A DNA stretch of 26,536 bases from a virus. This document shows positions 16,389 through 22,473 of this stretch, one piece after another. The notes under the pieces are model-generated. The model saw only the letters and a program-made list of their open reading frames with translations, searched no databases and had not been told where the DNA came from. Both the position numbers and the translations under genes were made by a program. The stretch covers positions 1-26,536 of the IMG/VR virus record IMGVR_UViG_3300042383_000620; one strand, 5' to 3'. The stretch's first letter is position 1; each line of letters opens with the position of its first letter.

Positions 16389-16875
16389 GGGAATCTTCCT
16401 GGACTCACGTGGGTTCTTCCAGGAAGTTGCTAAAGAAGGTGACGACGTCATGAATTCGATTGGCGTAATCCGTCAGATAAATATGAGCAAGAGCAAGAAG
16501 GGCACGCTTCGTGGAATCCATGCCCAGACAGGAATGTCTAAGGCTATGTGGGTTCCATTCGGTAGCGCACAGATCGTTGCCGTTAACCTTGACGTGACGT
16601 CAGGGGACTTCGGTAAGGTTGTAACGCACCACATGTCGGCAGGGGATGGGAAGATCTTCTGGGCTCCGGACAACTGGGGACGTGGGTTCCTGGCCCTGGA
16701 GGAGGGAACGACCGTGGCGTATGCGTGCTCTGATGTATATCGTCCAGGCCTAGAGTTTGGGGTAAACCCGCTGACTTGTGGAGTGTCGTGGGACACCGCG
16801 GCACTTGGCGGGATAGAGGTCTTGATCAGCGACAAGGACCGCGACGCCCAGGGCATCAAGGAGTTGAAGAAATGA
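16360..16875 (+). CDS. rmlC: dTDP-4-dehydrorhamnose 3,5-epimerase-like (RmlC family)
   Basis: The 171-aa cupin shows RmlC motifs in order: FLDSRGFFQE, IRQINMSKSKKGTLRGIHAQ with the catalytic His in RGIH, a DVTSGDFGK strand, APDNWGRGFLAL and AYACSDVY with the conserved Tyr. RmlC epimerises dTDP-4-keto-6-deoxyglucose at C3 and C5. The usual AHGF substrate-binding site reads GRGF here, so the substrate or reaction may differ (3-epimerase or FdtA-like ketoisomerase). The ATG at 16360 has GGAGGG just upstream; an earlier in-frame ATG at 16330 has none. It is separated from RmlD and the epimerase by 2.6 kb of recombination genes. Confidence 0.82.
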   Translation: MDQTPKILSKGIFLDSRGFFQEVAKEGDDVMNSIGVIRQINMSKSKKGTLRGIHAQTGMSKAMWVPFGSAQIVAVNLDVTSGDFGKVVTHHMSAGDGKIFWAPDNWGRGFLALEEGTTVAYACSDVYRPGLEFGVNPLTCGVSWDTAALGGIEVLISDKDRDAQGIKELKK

Positions 16876-17078
16876 TTCCAAAGAAAGCAAAAAGCAAGCC
16901 GTCTATCGACCAGGCGTTGATGGAGTGGCGTGTGATATTCGCCGGAGTGCTGCAGACGATTTACGATTCACAGGAAGTCGACTCAGAGTACGGCGAGCGA
17001 AATGACACAGCAGTCGAAGTTGCAGCCCAGGTTGCAGCTGAGATCTGGAAGGGAGTTGACCATGGCGACGACGCCTGA
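16872..17078 (+). CDS. Small helical hypothetical protein
   Basis: The 68-aa protein starts with an ATGA overlap on the RmlC-like stop. It has a basic N-terminus (IPKKAKSKPS) and an amphipathic, acidic helical rest (ALMEWRVIFAGVLQTIYDSQ, later AAQVAAEIWKGVDHG). It is not recognised. Coupling at both ends supports it as a real gene. Confidence 0.65.
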   Translation: MIPKKAKSKPSIDQALMEWRVIFAGVLQTIYDSQEVDSEYGERNDTAVEVAAQVAAEIWKGVDHGDDA

Positions 17079-17268
17079 GGAAGTACAGCAGCAGCCCAAG
17101 TTTGCACAACGAGTCATGGAGAGGATTACGTCCCCGGTTAGCGACCAGGCCGGCAAGCAGCGCATCGTTCTGGCCGTGGCAGCGGCCGCAGCTAGCACGG
17201 CCCCGCAGCCATTTGCTGCCGTGCTTGGAGTGCTCCTTGTCGCTCTGGCGTACGACCGTAAGCGATGA
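17062..17268 (+). CDS. Small membrane protein, holin-like
   Basis: The 68-aa protein has a polar, Gln-rich N-terminus (residues 1-33) and a hydrophobic Ala/Val/Leu C-terminus (about 34-64, IVLAVAAAAASTAPQPFAAV then LGVLLVALAY), ending in DRKR. This could form one long or two short membrane helices with a basic inner tail. The ATG at 17062 with GGGAG upstream was chosen over an upstream in-frame start inside the preceding gene. It lies about 1 kb from the RlpA-like protein and is a second holin candidate besides the protein at 10962. Confidence 0.65.
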   Translation: MATTPEEVQQQPKFAQRVMERITSPVSDQAGKQRIVLAVAAAAASTAPQPFAAVLGVLLVALAYDRKR

Positions 17269-17474
17269 TCCACTTCACTTGCCCTCAGTGTGATAGTGAG
17301 GCAGTATCTCCTCACCGAAAGAGGGCTAGGAAGTTCCTTATCCATGGGAGCAGGCAATACGTTGCAAGGATGTACTTGTGTGGCAATTGTCGGCACAGGT
17401 TTATCGTGGTATCATTCATAGCTCGCGGTAGAGCAGCTGCCGCGATAGAAGAGAGGTTGGAAGATGAGCATTGA
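17265..17474 (+). CDS. Ogr/Delta-like zinc ribbon protein
   Basis: The 69-aa protein has CPQC at residues 6-9 and CGNC at 39-42, separated by a basic segment (PHRKRARKFLIHGSRQ). The layout, with an aromatic strand before the second pair and RHRF after it, resembles the Ogr/Delta late-transcription activators and TFIIS-like ribbons. It may bind nucleic acid or RNA polymerase. It is coupled to the membrane protein by ATGA and overlaps MazG by 11 bases. The gene contains one copy of a 12-base word repeated in two intergenic regions. Confidence 0.68.
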   Translation: MIHFTCPQCDSEAVSPHRKRARKFLIHGSRQYVARMYLCGNCRHRFIVVSFIARGRAAAAIEERLEDEH

Positions 17475-17817
17475 CTTCACAAAATACCAGAAGATTTCAT
17501 CTAGCACTTCCGGAGCATTCGACGAGCTTGACGGCATCGAGGCTAGGACTGCGATAGCAGCTATGGGCCTTGCCGGTGAGGCCGGAGAAGTGGTTGATTA
17601 CCTAAAGAAGGTACTCGGGCATGGGCATCCTCTGGACCAGGACAAGGTTGCAAAGGAGCTTGGCGACGTCCTGTGGTATGTGGCAGAGATCTGCAGCGTG
17701 CTACAGCTTGACATGGGAGAGGTCGCTGAGGCAAATGTTAAGAAGCTTAAGAAGCGATACCCGGACGGATTTAGCAAGGAGCGCAGCGTTAATCGGGCAA
17801 CATATGCAGAGTACTAA
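17464..17817 (+). CDS. mazG: MazG-like nucleotide pyrophosphohydrolase
   Basis: The 117-aa protein shows the complete MazG-like active site: GLAGEAGEVVDYLKK (E39, E42) and KELGDVLWYVAE (E65, D68). The rest follows the family (NVKKLKKRYPDGF). MazG enzymes hydrolyse NTPs or dNTPs to NMPs and pyrophosphate; phage versions are proposed to shape nucleotide pools or ppGpp signalling during infection. One active-site domain in this length is the short single-domain type. The next gene starts inside its last codons, so MazG and the DUF1599-like protein are made together. Confidence 0.88.
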   Translation: MSIDFTKYQKISSSTSGAFDELDGIEARTAIAAMGLAGEAGEVVDYLKKVLGHGHPLDQDKVAKELGDVLWYVAEICSVLQLDMGEVAEANVKKLKKRYPDGFSKERSVNRATYAEY

Positions 17818-18163
17818 TACCGGGTACAAAGTGCCGGAGGCATTCAAGGATTACTTCTATAGCCTGTACGGTGATTGCTGGGAAATCCTGGTCTCTCGTC
17901 AGCGCGGCTATGGACCGACCAACATCGAAGCCCTTGGCCCTCATGGTGTGTTCTCTCGGCTGGCGTCTGACAAGTGCGCAAGGGTTTGGAACTCCATGAG
18001 CGGCAGCATCGAGGGCGGCAAGATAAACTTAAACGAGGACTGGTACGGACCGGAAGTCCGGGACGCCCTGGTCGACATTGCCAACTATGCCATGATCATG
18101 ATCTCTTTGGGTGAGCAGAAGTGGTCGACTCTTGCGAGGGACAACGATGGCAAGCAGGGCTGA
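17804..18163 (+). CDS. DUF1599 / nucleotide-modification-associated (Nmad1-like) protein
   Basis: The 119-aa protein contains YGDCWEILVSRQRGYGPTNI, HGVFSRLASDKCARVWN and a C-terminal ALVDIANYAMIMISLG helix. This Y-G, DK-x-R and D-x-ANYA pattern resembles DUF1599, annotated as nucleotide modification associated domain 1, whose members occur in phages near nucleotide-pool genes. The exact reaction is not established. The ATG at 17804 lies inside the end of mazG, giving a 14-base overlap; the longer in-frame ORF upstream is a shadow of mazG. Confidence 0.7.
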   Translation: MQSTNTGYKVPEAFKDYFYSLYGDCWEILVSRQRGYGPTNIEALGPHGVFSRLASDKCARVWNSMSGSIEGGKINLNEDWYGPEVRDALVDIANYAMIMISLGEQKWSTLARDNDGKQG

Positions 18164-18344
18164 GTTGGAGCTGGAGCGTCTCATCTCCGGCAGAAGGTTT
18201 ACGGCGGAGCAAATAGAGGCAGTACGTTCTTCGATTGTTCGCGGCGACGTCGACACCATTGCACACGCCGCTGCCGGGGGAGTAGCCCTGGCTATAGAGA
18301 TCATTAGGAAGTATGAGCAAGAAACCCAAAGACGAAGCGGCTGA
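18147..18344 (+). CDS. Small helical hypothetical protein
   Basis: The 65-aa protein is helical and charged (AELELERLISGRRFTAEQIE, then AIEIIRKYEQETQRR) with an Ala/Gly-rich middle (TIAHAAAGGVA). It is not recognised. The ATG at 18147 follows GAGGGA and overlaps the preceding gene by 17 bases; a GTG start at 18111 is possible. The next gene starts inside its 3' end. Confidence 0.6.
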   Translation: MASRAELELERLISGRRFTAEQIEAVRSSIVRGDVDTIAHAAAGGVALAIEIIRKYEQETQRRSG

Positions 18345-18477
18345 GTTCTTCCGGCGCGACGCTATAAAGCAGGGTATGTCCTTAAAAGACTACTGCGACA
18401 AATATGGCATCGACTACTGGGATCTAGTCGGGAAAACGCGCCCAGAGATTCCTATAAGCCAGACCAGGGTAACTTGA
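18313..18477 (+). CDS. Small (54 aa) hypothetical protein
   Basis: An ATG at 18313, with AGGA just upstream, opens a 54-codon frame to TGA at 18475-18477. The protein is charged and has an HTH-like stretch (AIKQGMSLKDYCDKYGIDYW) followed by PEIPISQTRVT. It fills an otherwise empty 180 bases and overlaps the previous gene in the manner of its neighbours. Its stop lies within the -35 box of the next promoter. Confidence 0.55.
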   Translation: MSKKPKDEAAEFFRRDAIKQGMSLKDYCDKYGIDYWDLVGKTRPEIPISQTRVT

Positions 18478-18502
18478 CCGTTCCCTGGTCTTCTGCTAGG
18501 AT
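18474..18502 (+). promoter_or_regulatory. Sigma70-type promoter for the replication genes
   Basis: TTGACC at 18474-18479, a 17-base spacer and TAGGAT at 18497-18502 give a near-consensus promoter of the kind used by actinobacterial host sigma factors. Transcription would start about 18509, leaving a 16-base leader that holds GGAGG before the ATG at 18525. It would drive the small genes, DnaB and perhaps the tRNA. Confidence 0.72.
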
Positions 18503-18524
18503 GCCCATAGGAAGGAGGCCATCT

Positions 18525-18797
18525 ATGGACATGGCATACACTAAGGATCAATTTAAGGGGCGCTACTACAGGGGTAACTGGGACGTCCCGGTGGTTCACA
18601 AGATGCTGGACTGGGCCGTCGAAAGAGCTGTCAAGAATGGTCACACGTTCTTGAGGCTTGTGGTTGACGACCCTAAGGTTTATGCCCTAAACTGCATGTA
18701 TTGCGAGTCTTGGGCTTGCATCTCATCCCACGGTGACGACTTTGGAATCTGGGGTGGAGTGGTATATCGAGAGTGCAACGGAGGCCGAAATGAATGA
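18525..18797 (+). CDS. Hypothetical protein, first gene after the promoter
   Basis: The 90-aa protein has an N-terminal basic/aromatic part (MAYTKDQFKGRYYRGNWDVP), a helix (KMLDWAVERAVKNG) and a Cys-containing C-terminal part (LNCMYCESWACISSHG) with a CMYC knuckle. It is not recognised. The ATG at 18525 has AAGGAGG upstream; the longer frame would start upstream of the predicted transcription start. An ATG two codons in is also possible. Confidence 0.66.
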   Translation: MDMAYTKDQFKGRYYRGNWDVPVVHKMLDWAVERAVKNGHTFLRLVVDDPKVYALNCMYCESWACISSHGDDFGIWGGVVYRECNGGRNE

Positions 18798-18930
18798 AGT
18801 ACAGGATTTCTGGGTTTACTGCCCATCCGAAGGTAAGAAGCATGGGCTGCTCGATCTCATGAAGAACGAGTCTGGCGGTCTTCTTCTCTATTGCAGCAAG
18901 TGCTACAAGCCACGAAAGAAGAAGGCTTAG
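18790..18930 (+). CDS. Small zinc-ribbon-like protein (46 aa)
   Basis: The 46-aa protein has one Cys near its start (WVYCPSEG) and a C-x2-C knuckle (LLYCSKCYKPRKKK) with a very basic tail, suggesting a degenerate zinc ribbon that may touch nucleic acid. The ATG at 18790 has GGAGG 5 bases upstream and overlaps the previous gene by 8 bases. The dnaB ATG follows one base after its stop. Confidence 0.65.
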   Translation: MNEVQDFWVYCPSEGKKHGLLDLMKNESGGLLLYCSKCYKPRKKKA

Positions 18931-18931
18931 T

Positions 18932-20221
18932 ATGCATCTAGCACCGCATGACCAGATAGCAGAGCAGGCGCTGGTAGGTAGCGTCCTTATTGATCCGTCC
19001 ATCTTCAGCCAGCTTTCTGAGCTGATTAAGAGGGACGACATTTACAACGTAGGTCTACAGGAAGTTTGGGGCGCCTTCGAGCGTCTTGACTCAAAGGGCG
19101 AGCCCATCGACCAGGTCACAGTTTATGAGGAGTCCAAGGCATACCCGGGTATTGCCAACATCATCACAGAGACCATGACATCTACTCCGTACGCCGGTAA
19201 TCCGCAGGCGTATGCGAAGATCGTTGCGGACAACGCGGTCTACCGCAGGCTGATTGAAGCAGCTCGCAAGATCGCAGAGCTGGGGTACAGCTCGCCAGAT
19301 TCGACTGAGTCAGCCCTGGACAGGGCCGAGTCGATCCTTTTCTCCGCCAGCCGAAGCCAGCGCAGCGGTAGGTTCTGGACAGCACCAGAGATGGTGGGCC
19401 GTGCCTACGACCGCATCGCCCGCATCGCGGCGGGGGAAAGCAGGGCTGGTGTACCTACCGGAATCGCTAGCATCGACCGAGTCACAGGCGGATGGCAGAA
19501 GTCTGATCTGATCATCATTGCCGCACGCCCTAGCGTCGGGAAGACAGCCCTGGCTACGACGATGGCTATGAATGCAGCAGCCGTTGGCAAGAAGATTGCT
19601 ATCTTCTCCATCGAGATGAGCTCTGAGCAGATTGGTGCCCGCATGCTTTCCTCTTCTAGTGGTGTGCCTCTACAGAATATCCGTCAGGGAGTTCAGAATG
19701 GAATGGACCTTGCTCGAATTGCTGCAGGAGTATATGAGATTGATAGGGCAGACATAAATGTAGACGACACGCCATCTGCAACCCCAGGAGAGTTGCGATC
19801 AAAGTGCCGACGTCTTCTTGCTGACAAGGGAGTTGATCTGATCATCGTTGATTACCTTCAGCTCATGAGCCCTGATCGCGTATCAAAGGACGGAAACCGC
19901 GTAAGCGACGTTAGCGACATCAGCCGCGGCCTTAAGATGCTAGCACGAGAGTTGAACGTTCCGGTTATTGCCCTTTCGCAGCTCTCGCGCTCTTCTGAGT
20001 ATCGTGAGTCTGGCGAGCCTCGCCTATCTGACCTTAGGGACAGCGGGGCGATTGAGCAGGATGCCGACGTGGTTCTCATGCTCTGGAAGAAGGGCGACGT
20101 TGCGTTTGACGACATCGACGAGACCGTGTATGCTAAGATTGCCAAGCACAGGAATGGGCCGACCGGCTTGGCTGAGCTACAGTTCCATCGACCCACGGCA
20201 AAGTTTAGTGAGGTGAGATAA
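18932..20221 (+). CDS. dnaB: Replicative DNA helicase (DnaB family)
   Basis: The 429-aa protein has the full DnaB plan. The N-terminal helical domain (residues 1-100: QIAEQALVGSVLIDPSIF) is followed by a linker and a RecA-like motor with Walker A ARPSVGKTALA (about 198-208), FSIEMSSEQI, Walker B LIIVDYLQLM (about 303-312), ALSQLSR and RDSGAIEQDADVVLML. It unwinds the fork as a hexamer and recruits primase. It is slightly shorter than bacterial DnaB (about 450-470) but has no gaps or intein. GAAGAAGG lies upstream of the ATG. No primase or polymerase gene is visible, so the phage probably uses host enzymes or has them outside the window. Confidence 0.94.
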   Translation: MHLAPHDQIAEQALVGSVLIDPSIFSQLSELIKRDDIYNVGLQEVWGAFERLDSKGEPIDQVTVYEESKAYPGIANIITETMTSTPYAGNPQAYAKIVADNAVYRRLIEAARKIAELGYSSPDSTESALDRAESILFSASRSQRSGRFWTAPEMVGRAYDRIARIAAGESRAGVPTGIASIDRVTGGWQKSDLIIIAARPSVGKTALATTMAMNAAAVGKKIAIFSIEMSSEQIGARMLSSSSGVPLQNIRQGVQNGMDLARIAAGVYEIDRADINVDDTPSATPGELRSKCRRLLADKGVDLIIVDYLQLMSPDRVSKDGNRVSDVSDISRGLKMLARELNVPVIALSQLSRSSEYRESGEPRLSDLRDSGAIEQDADVVLMLWKKGDVAFDDIDETVYAKIAKHRNGPTGLAELQFHRPTAKFSEVR

Positions 20222-20514
20222 TGGGAATCAAGATTGAAATTGACAATTGCGAGCATGGTCTTTGCAGCTGCATGGCTGAAAATATTCAGGCTAAGGTTAT
20301 GCCGGAGGCTCATGCAATCGGTTTTGCTGAGGGCTGCCTGACAATCCTTGAGGAGCTGCACTTGATTGCTGATGGCGTTGCAACTCTTGCGAAAGCCGGC
20401 AAGGATCACAAGCCAATGGTCAACACCCTGATCCGAAGACTTAGCTCCTCAACGAGGGAGAATTACGAGGCAGTTGTTGGACCTAGCAAAGTGGATTTGA
20501 GCCTTGCAAATTAG
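20221..20514 (+). CDS. Hypothetical protein coupled to DnaB
   Basis: The 97-aa protein begins with a TAATG junction on the dnaB stop. Its N-terminus has four cysteines (CEHGLCSCMAE, one further at about 40), and the rest is helical (CLTILEELHLIADGVATLAK). It is not recognised. Close coupling suggests a helicase partner or loader, but nothing in the sequence proves it. Confidence 0.6.
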   Translation: MGIKIEIDNCEHGLCSCMAENIQAKVMPEAHAIGFAEGCLTILEELHLIADGVATLAKAGKDHKPMVNTLIRRLSSSTRENYEAVVGPSKVDLSLAN

Positions 20515-20528
20515 GCAGTCTATGCCTT

Positions 20529-20571
20529 GCCCCAGAGAGCTATTTTCCGGGCCTCCTGGGGCTTCTGGGGC
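20529..20571 (+). other. Gap with alternative hairpins
   Basis: GCCCCAG at 20529-20535 can pair with CTGGGGC at 20556-20562 or with an identical second copy at 20565-20571, giving two mutually exclusive 7-bp stems. No T-run follows. The 74-base gap has no promoter that I can see. Confidence 0.4.
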
Positions 20572-20588
20572 CGGATTACGGGGGTTTT

Positions 20589-20930
20589 ATGAGCAAGCTT
20601 GAGACACCGGAGTGGGCAGATGGTGCCATTCTATACGACGGTTTCGATGATTGCCTGATCGGGTTCGGGACGCAGTTCAACCGGCCGGTGGCTATCTATG
20701 ACTACAACAAGTGCCTCGCCAAATTGGATTTGCAGTTTCGGGCAGAGTGCGAGTACGCGAGCGCATGCGAGTGCGACCACGATCTCGAAGCTCAGGAGTG
20801 GATGGACTTTAACGTCACCGGTGGATGGGTTGGAAATAACACTCCAATATTTTTGATTCGATCAGAGGAAGAAGATGAAGAGCCCCAGGGCTGCAAGCAT
20901 TGCAGCAGCGTAGGAAGTTGCGCCTGTTAA
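20589..20930 (+). CDS. Conserved phage hypothetical protein (GFDDCLIG / GGWVG family)
   Basis: The 113-aa protein has the conserved phage signature ILYDGFDDCLIGFGTQFNRP, a VAIYDYNKCL strand and WMDFNVTGGWVGNNTPIFLI near residue 73-92. Proteins with this pattern are widespread in phages but have no known function. The C-terminus adds an acidic run (EEEDEEPQ) and five cysteines (CKHCSSVGSCAC) that may bind a metal. The ATG is preceded only by a G-rich stretch. It is the last protein gene on this strand before the tRNA. Confidence 0.7.
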   Translation: MSKLETPEWADGAILYDGFDDCLIGFGTQFNRPVAIYDYNKCLAKLDLQFRAECEYASACECDHDLEAQEWMDFNVTGGWVGNNTPIFLIRSEEEDEEPQGCKHCSSVGSCAC

Positions 20931-20934
20931 TTTA

Positions 20935-21010
20935 GGGCCCGTAGCTCAACGGTTAGAGCACCCGGCTTATATCCGGGCGGTCCCAGGTTCGAATCCTGGC
21001 GGGCCTACCA
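20935..21010 (+). tRNA. tRNA-Ile (anticodon UAU)
   Basis: A complete cloverleaf is visible. The acceptor stem is GGGCCCG / CGGGCCT (one G-U), the D stem GCTC / GAGC, the anticodon stem CCCGG / CCGGG, the variable loop CGGTC and the T stem CCAGG / CCTGG with the canonical TTCGAAT loop. The discriminator is A and CCA is encoded. The anticodon loop CTTATAT gives anticodon TAT at 20968-20970, which reads AUA. Most bacteria read AUA with a CAU anticodon modified to lysidine, so UAU is unusual. The phage uses many ATA codons outside its capsid genes. It sits 4 bases after the 113-aa gene and before a terminator. Confidence 0.95.
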
Positions 21011-21025
21011 ACCTTGCCTCGCCTA

Positions 21026-21037
21026 TGTGATAGTGAG
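21026..21037 (+). repeat. 12-base repeated word, copy 2
   Basis: TGTGATAGTGAG occurs at 17289-17300 (inside the zinc-ribbon gene), here after the tRNA, and at 24926-24937 before the leftward operon. Here and at 24926 the surroundings also match (GCCTAT before, C after). A shorter form, TGTGATAGT, lies at 22475-22483. Confidence 0.6.
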
Positions 21038-21053
21038 CTAACCTTATACTGGG

Positions 21054-21098
21054 GCAAAAAAAGAGCCTACGCCGCGTGAGCGGCGTAGGCTTCTTTTT
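21054..21098. terminator. Bidirectional intrinsic terminator between convergent operons
   Basis: An 11-bp perfect stem (GCCTACGCCGC / GCGGCGTAGGC) with a GTGA loop at 21065-21090 is flanked by seven A residues on the left and TTCTTTTTA on the right. It therefore reads as a U-tailed terminator in both directions. It ends the rightward dnaB-tRNA transcript and the leftward small-gene operon, whose last stop codon lies in the T-run. Confidence 0.93.
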
Positions 21099-21228
21099 AC
21101 TTCTTGCTACTTGACACTAGCGAGATTGCCATTGCTACTAGGAACAATAGCATTGTAAAGAATCTTTCTACTTCTTCTCGTAGCGCTTTTCGCTTATCTT
21201 CATCTGATGCTCCTGGTAATCGTTTCAT
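21097..21228 (-). CDS. Small (43 aa) membrane protein, last gene of the leftward operon
   Basis: A 43-codon frame starts with ATG at 21228 after AGGAGGAGA and ends with TAA in the terminator T-run. The N-terminal half is charged (LPGASDEDKRKALREEVERF) and the C-terminal half is one membrane helix (FTMLLFLVAMAISLVS) ending SSKK. An alternative ATG four bases upstream gives only 10 codons. It could be a small inner-membrane regulator or inhibitor; the function is unknown. Confidence 0.68.
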   Translation of the reverse strand: MKRLPGASDEDKRKALREEVERFFTMLLFLVAMAISLVSSSKK

Positions 21229-21240
21229 TCATTTCTCCTC

Positions 21241-21864
21241 CTAGTCATCTGACTTTGCTGTGCTTGTAGCTGCATGCTCCTGTTGGCTGAAGTGATCAAC
21301 CCAGTAGTTGAACTGCGGATATACTTCTTCCATTAGGAAGCCGTCCATTCCGCCCCAGCCTGATAGTACGAAACCCCAGCATGAGTCTAAGTGCATTTCT
21401 GATTCGTTTTCGCATGTTGCGCACTTGACTTTGCGAGTGATTACATACCCTACTACATTTCCATTGATTACGCTGTCGAATGTTTCTACTGCGTTCTTGA
21501 GCATTGATTCCAGATCTTCTTTGTCGGTTACATATAGCGCTTGCTCTTTTGTGAGTGCAGCGAAGCCGCATTGACCGCTGTCCCATGGATCGCTGAACGA
21601 TCCAGTGCTGAGACGGACTACTCCGTGCGCCAGCATGTATAACGGCAATGACATTACATATTTGCCTGAGTCTAGTTCTGCTTGGAACTCGTCCATTGAG
21701 TCGCATGTCACATCTGTCTTGATGTACCTACCTGTACCTCTACTTCCTATGATAGTGAATTCTTTGTGATTCTCTGGATCTACATCCAGATCTTGATACA
21801 CTGCCCATTCGATACCGTGCGCATCGTTGCGTCCGGATTCGAGAGCCTTATCTGAGAACGGCAT
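21241..21864 (-). CDS. Conserved phage hypothetical (WDSGQ family)
   Basis: The 207-aa protein contains a block common in many phage proteins of unknown function: SLPLYMLAHGVVRLSTGSFS, then DPWDSGQCGFAALTKEQA, around residues 73-110. A later CATC plus a further Cys may bind metal, and the C-terminus is aromatic-rich (GWGGMDGFLMEEVYPQF). The ATG has GGAGG 9 bases upstream and overlaps the preceding gene by 17 bases. Confidence 0.75.
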   Translation of the reverse strand: MPFSDKALESGRNDAHGIEWAVYQDLDVDPENHKEFTIIGSRGTGRYIKTDVTCDSMDEFQAELDSGKYVMSLPLYMLAHGVVRLSTGSFSDPWDSGQCGFAALTKEQALYVTDKEDLESMLKNAVETFDSVINGNVVGYVITRKVKCATCENESEMHLDSCWGFVLSGWGGMDGFLMEEVYPQFNYWVDHFSQQEHAATSTAKSDD

Positions 21865-22246
21865 CTGCTACCTCCAAATTCTTTCCTTCACTTTTTTGTT
21901 CGTAGATCCAATCGTCTACTAAGTGTCTTGCGATTTCTGTCCAGTCTATTAGGCCCCAGGCGGCTTTTGTGATGTCGCCTATTGGCCCATACGAATGGTT
22001 GAAGTCGCATGACTCGAATGGTTCCATCCACATTGCGTCTGCCCATTCTTGCAGCCACATCTGTGTTTTGTATACTAGATCGTTCTTGTCGATTTGCATT
22101 GGTTGATCTTCTGAGTCCGAATAGTCATCGCTTACGATTACATTGATTGCGTCGTTTGCTACTTCATAGAACGATGAATCATTTGTAAGCCATAGATTCA
22201 TGTCCCATGTTTCGTAGTTAGACCAGCCGTTATATTCATTGCACAT
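21848..22246 (-). CDS. Conserved phage hypothetical (WSNYETW, DUF7249-like)
   Basis: The 132-aa protein starts MCNEYNGWSNYETWDMNLWL. The NGWxNYETW.xxLWL.ND motif is typical of a widespread phage and plasmid family (DUF7249-like) of unknown function. The rest is helical and Trp-rich (WLQEWADAMW, AWGLIDWTEIARHLVDDWIY). The start at 22246 makes a TGATG overlap with the upstream gene and has GAGGAGG nearby; the longer frame's ATG at 22285 has no such support. Confidence 0.75.
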   Translation of the reverse strand: MCNEYNGWSNYETWDMNLWLTNDSSFYEVANDAINVIVSDDYSDSEDQPMQIDKNDLVYKTQMWLQEWADAMWMEPFESCDFNHSYGPIGDITKAAWGLIDWTEIARHLVDDWIYEQKSEGKNLEVADAVLR

Positions 22247-22437
22247 CAGTCCTCCTCGTATAGATGCTTGTGCTTTGGCCAGCATTCTGAGCAGTATGCG
22301 TGGTATGGGTTTGGCTCAACGCCACCCTCCCAGTCGCCTGAGTCTTTGCCGCATACTTCACACCAGAATGAATCAAAGTGGAATACTCTGATTCCGATTG
22401 CTGCTGCATGTTCTTCTAACTCTTTTGTGTCAACCAT
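22246..22437 (-). CDS. Small zinc-knuckle protein
   Basis: The 63-aa protein has two CxxC pairs (WCEVCGKDSG and YCSECWPKHKH) spaced by about 22 residues, a compact zinc ribbon. AGGAGG lies 4 bases before the ATG, directly after a UUCG-loop hairpin whose 3' arm can pair with it. It is one of several tiny CxxC proteins in this operon. Confidence 0.7.
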   Translation of the reverse strand: MVDTKELEEHAAAIGIRVFHFDSFWCEVCGKDSGDWEGGVEPNPYHAYCSECWPKHKHLYEED

Positions 22438-22439
22438 AT

Positions 22440-22473
22440 ATCCTCCTTTGGGGAGGAGCCGAAGCCCCTCCCC
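22440..22473 (-). promoter_or_regulatory. UUCG-tetraloop hairpin next to a ribosome binding site
   Basis: On the leftward strand GGGGAGGGGC / GCTCCTCCCC forms a 10-bp stem (one G-U pair, possible only on this strand) capped by TTCG. AGGAGG of the zinc-knuckle gene follows 4 bases later, and CTCCTCC in the 3' arm could pair with it instead, so the site may switch between open and closed. It could also be a 3' processing or stability hairpin of the upstream gene. Confidence 0.7.
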
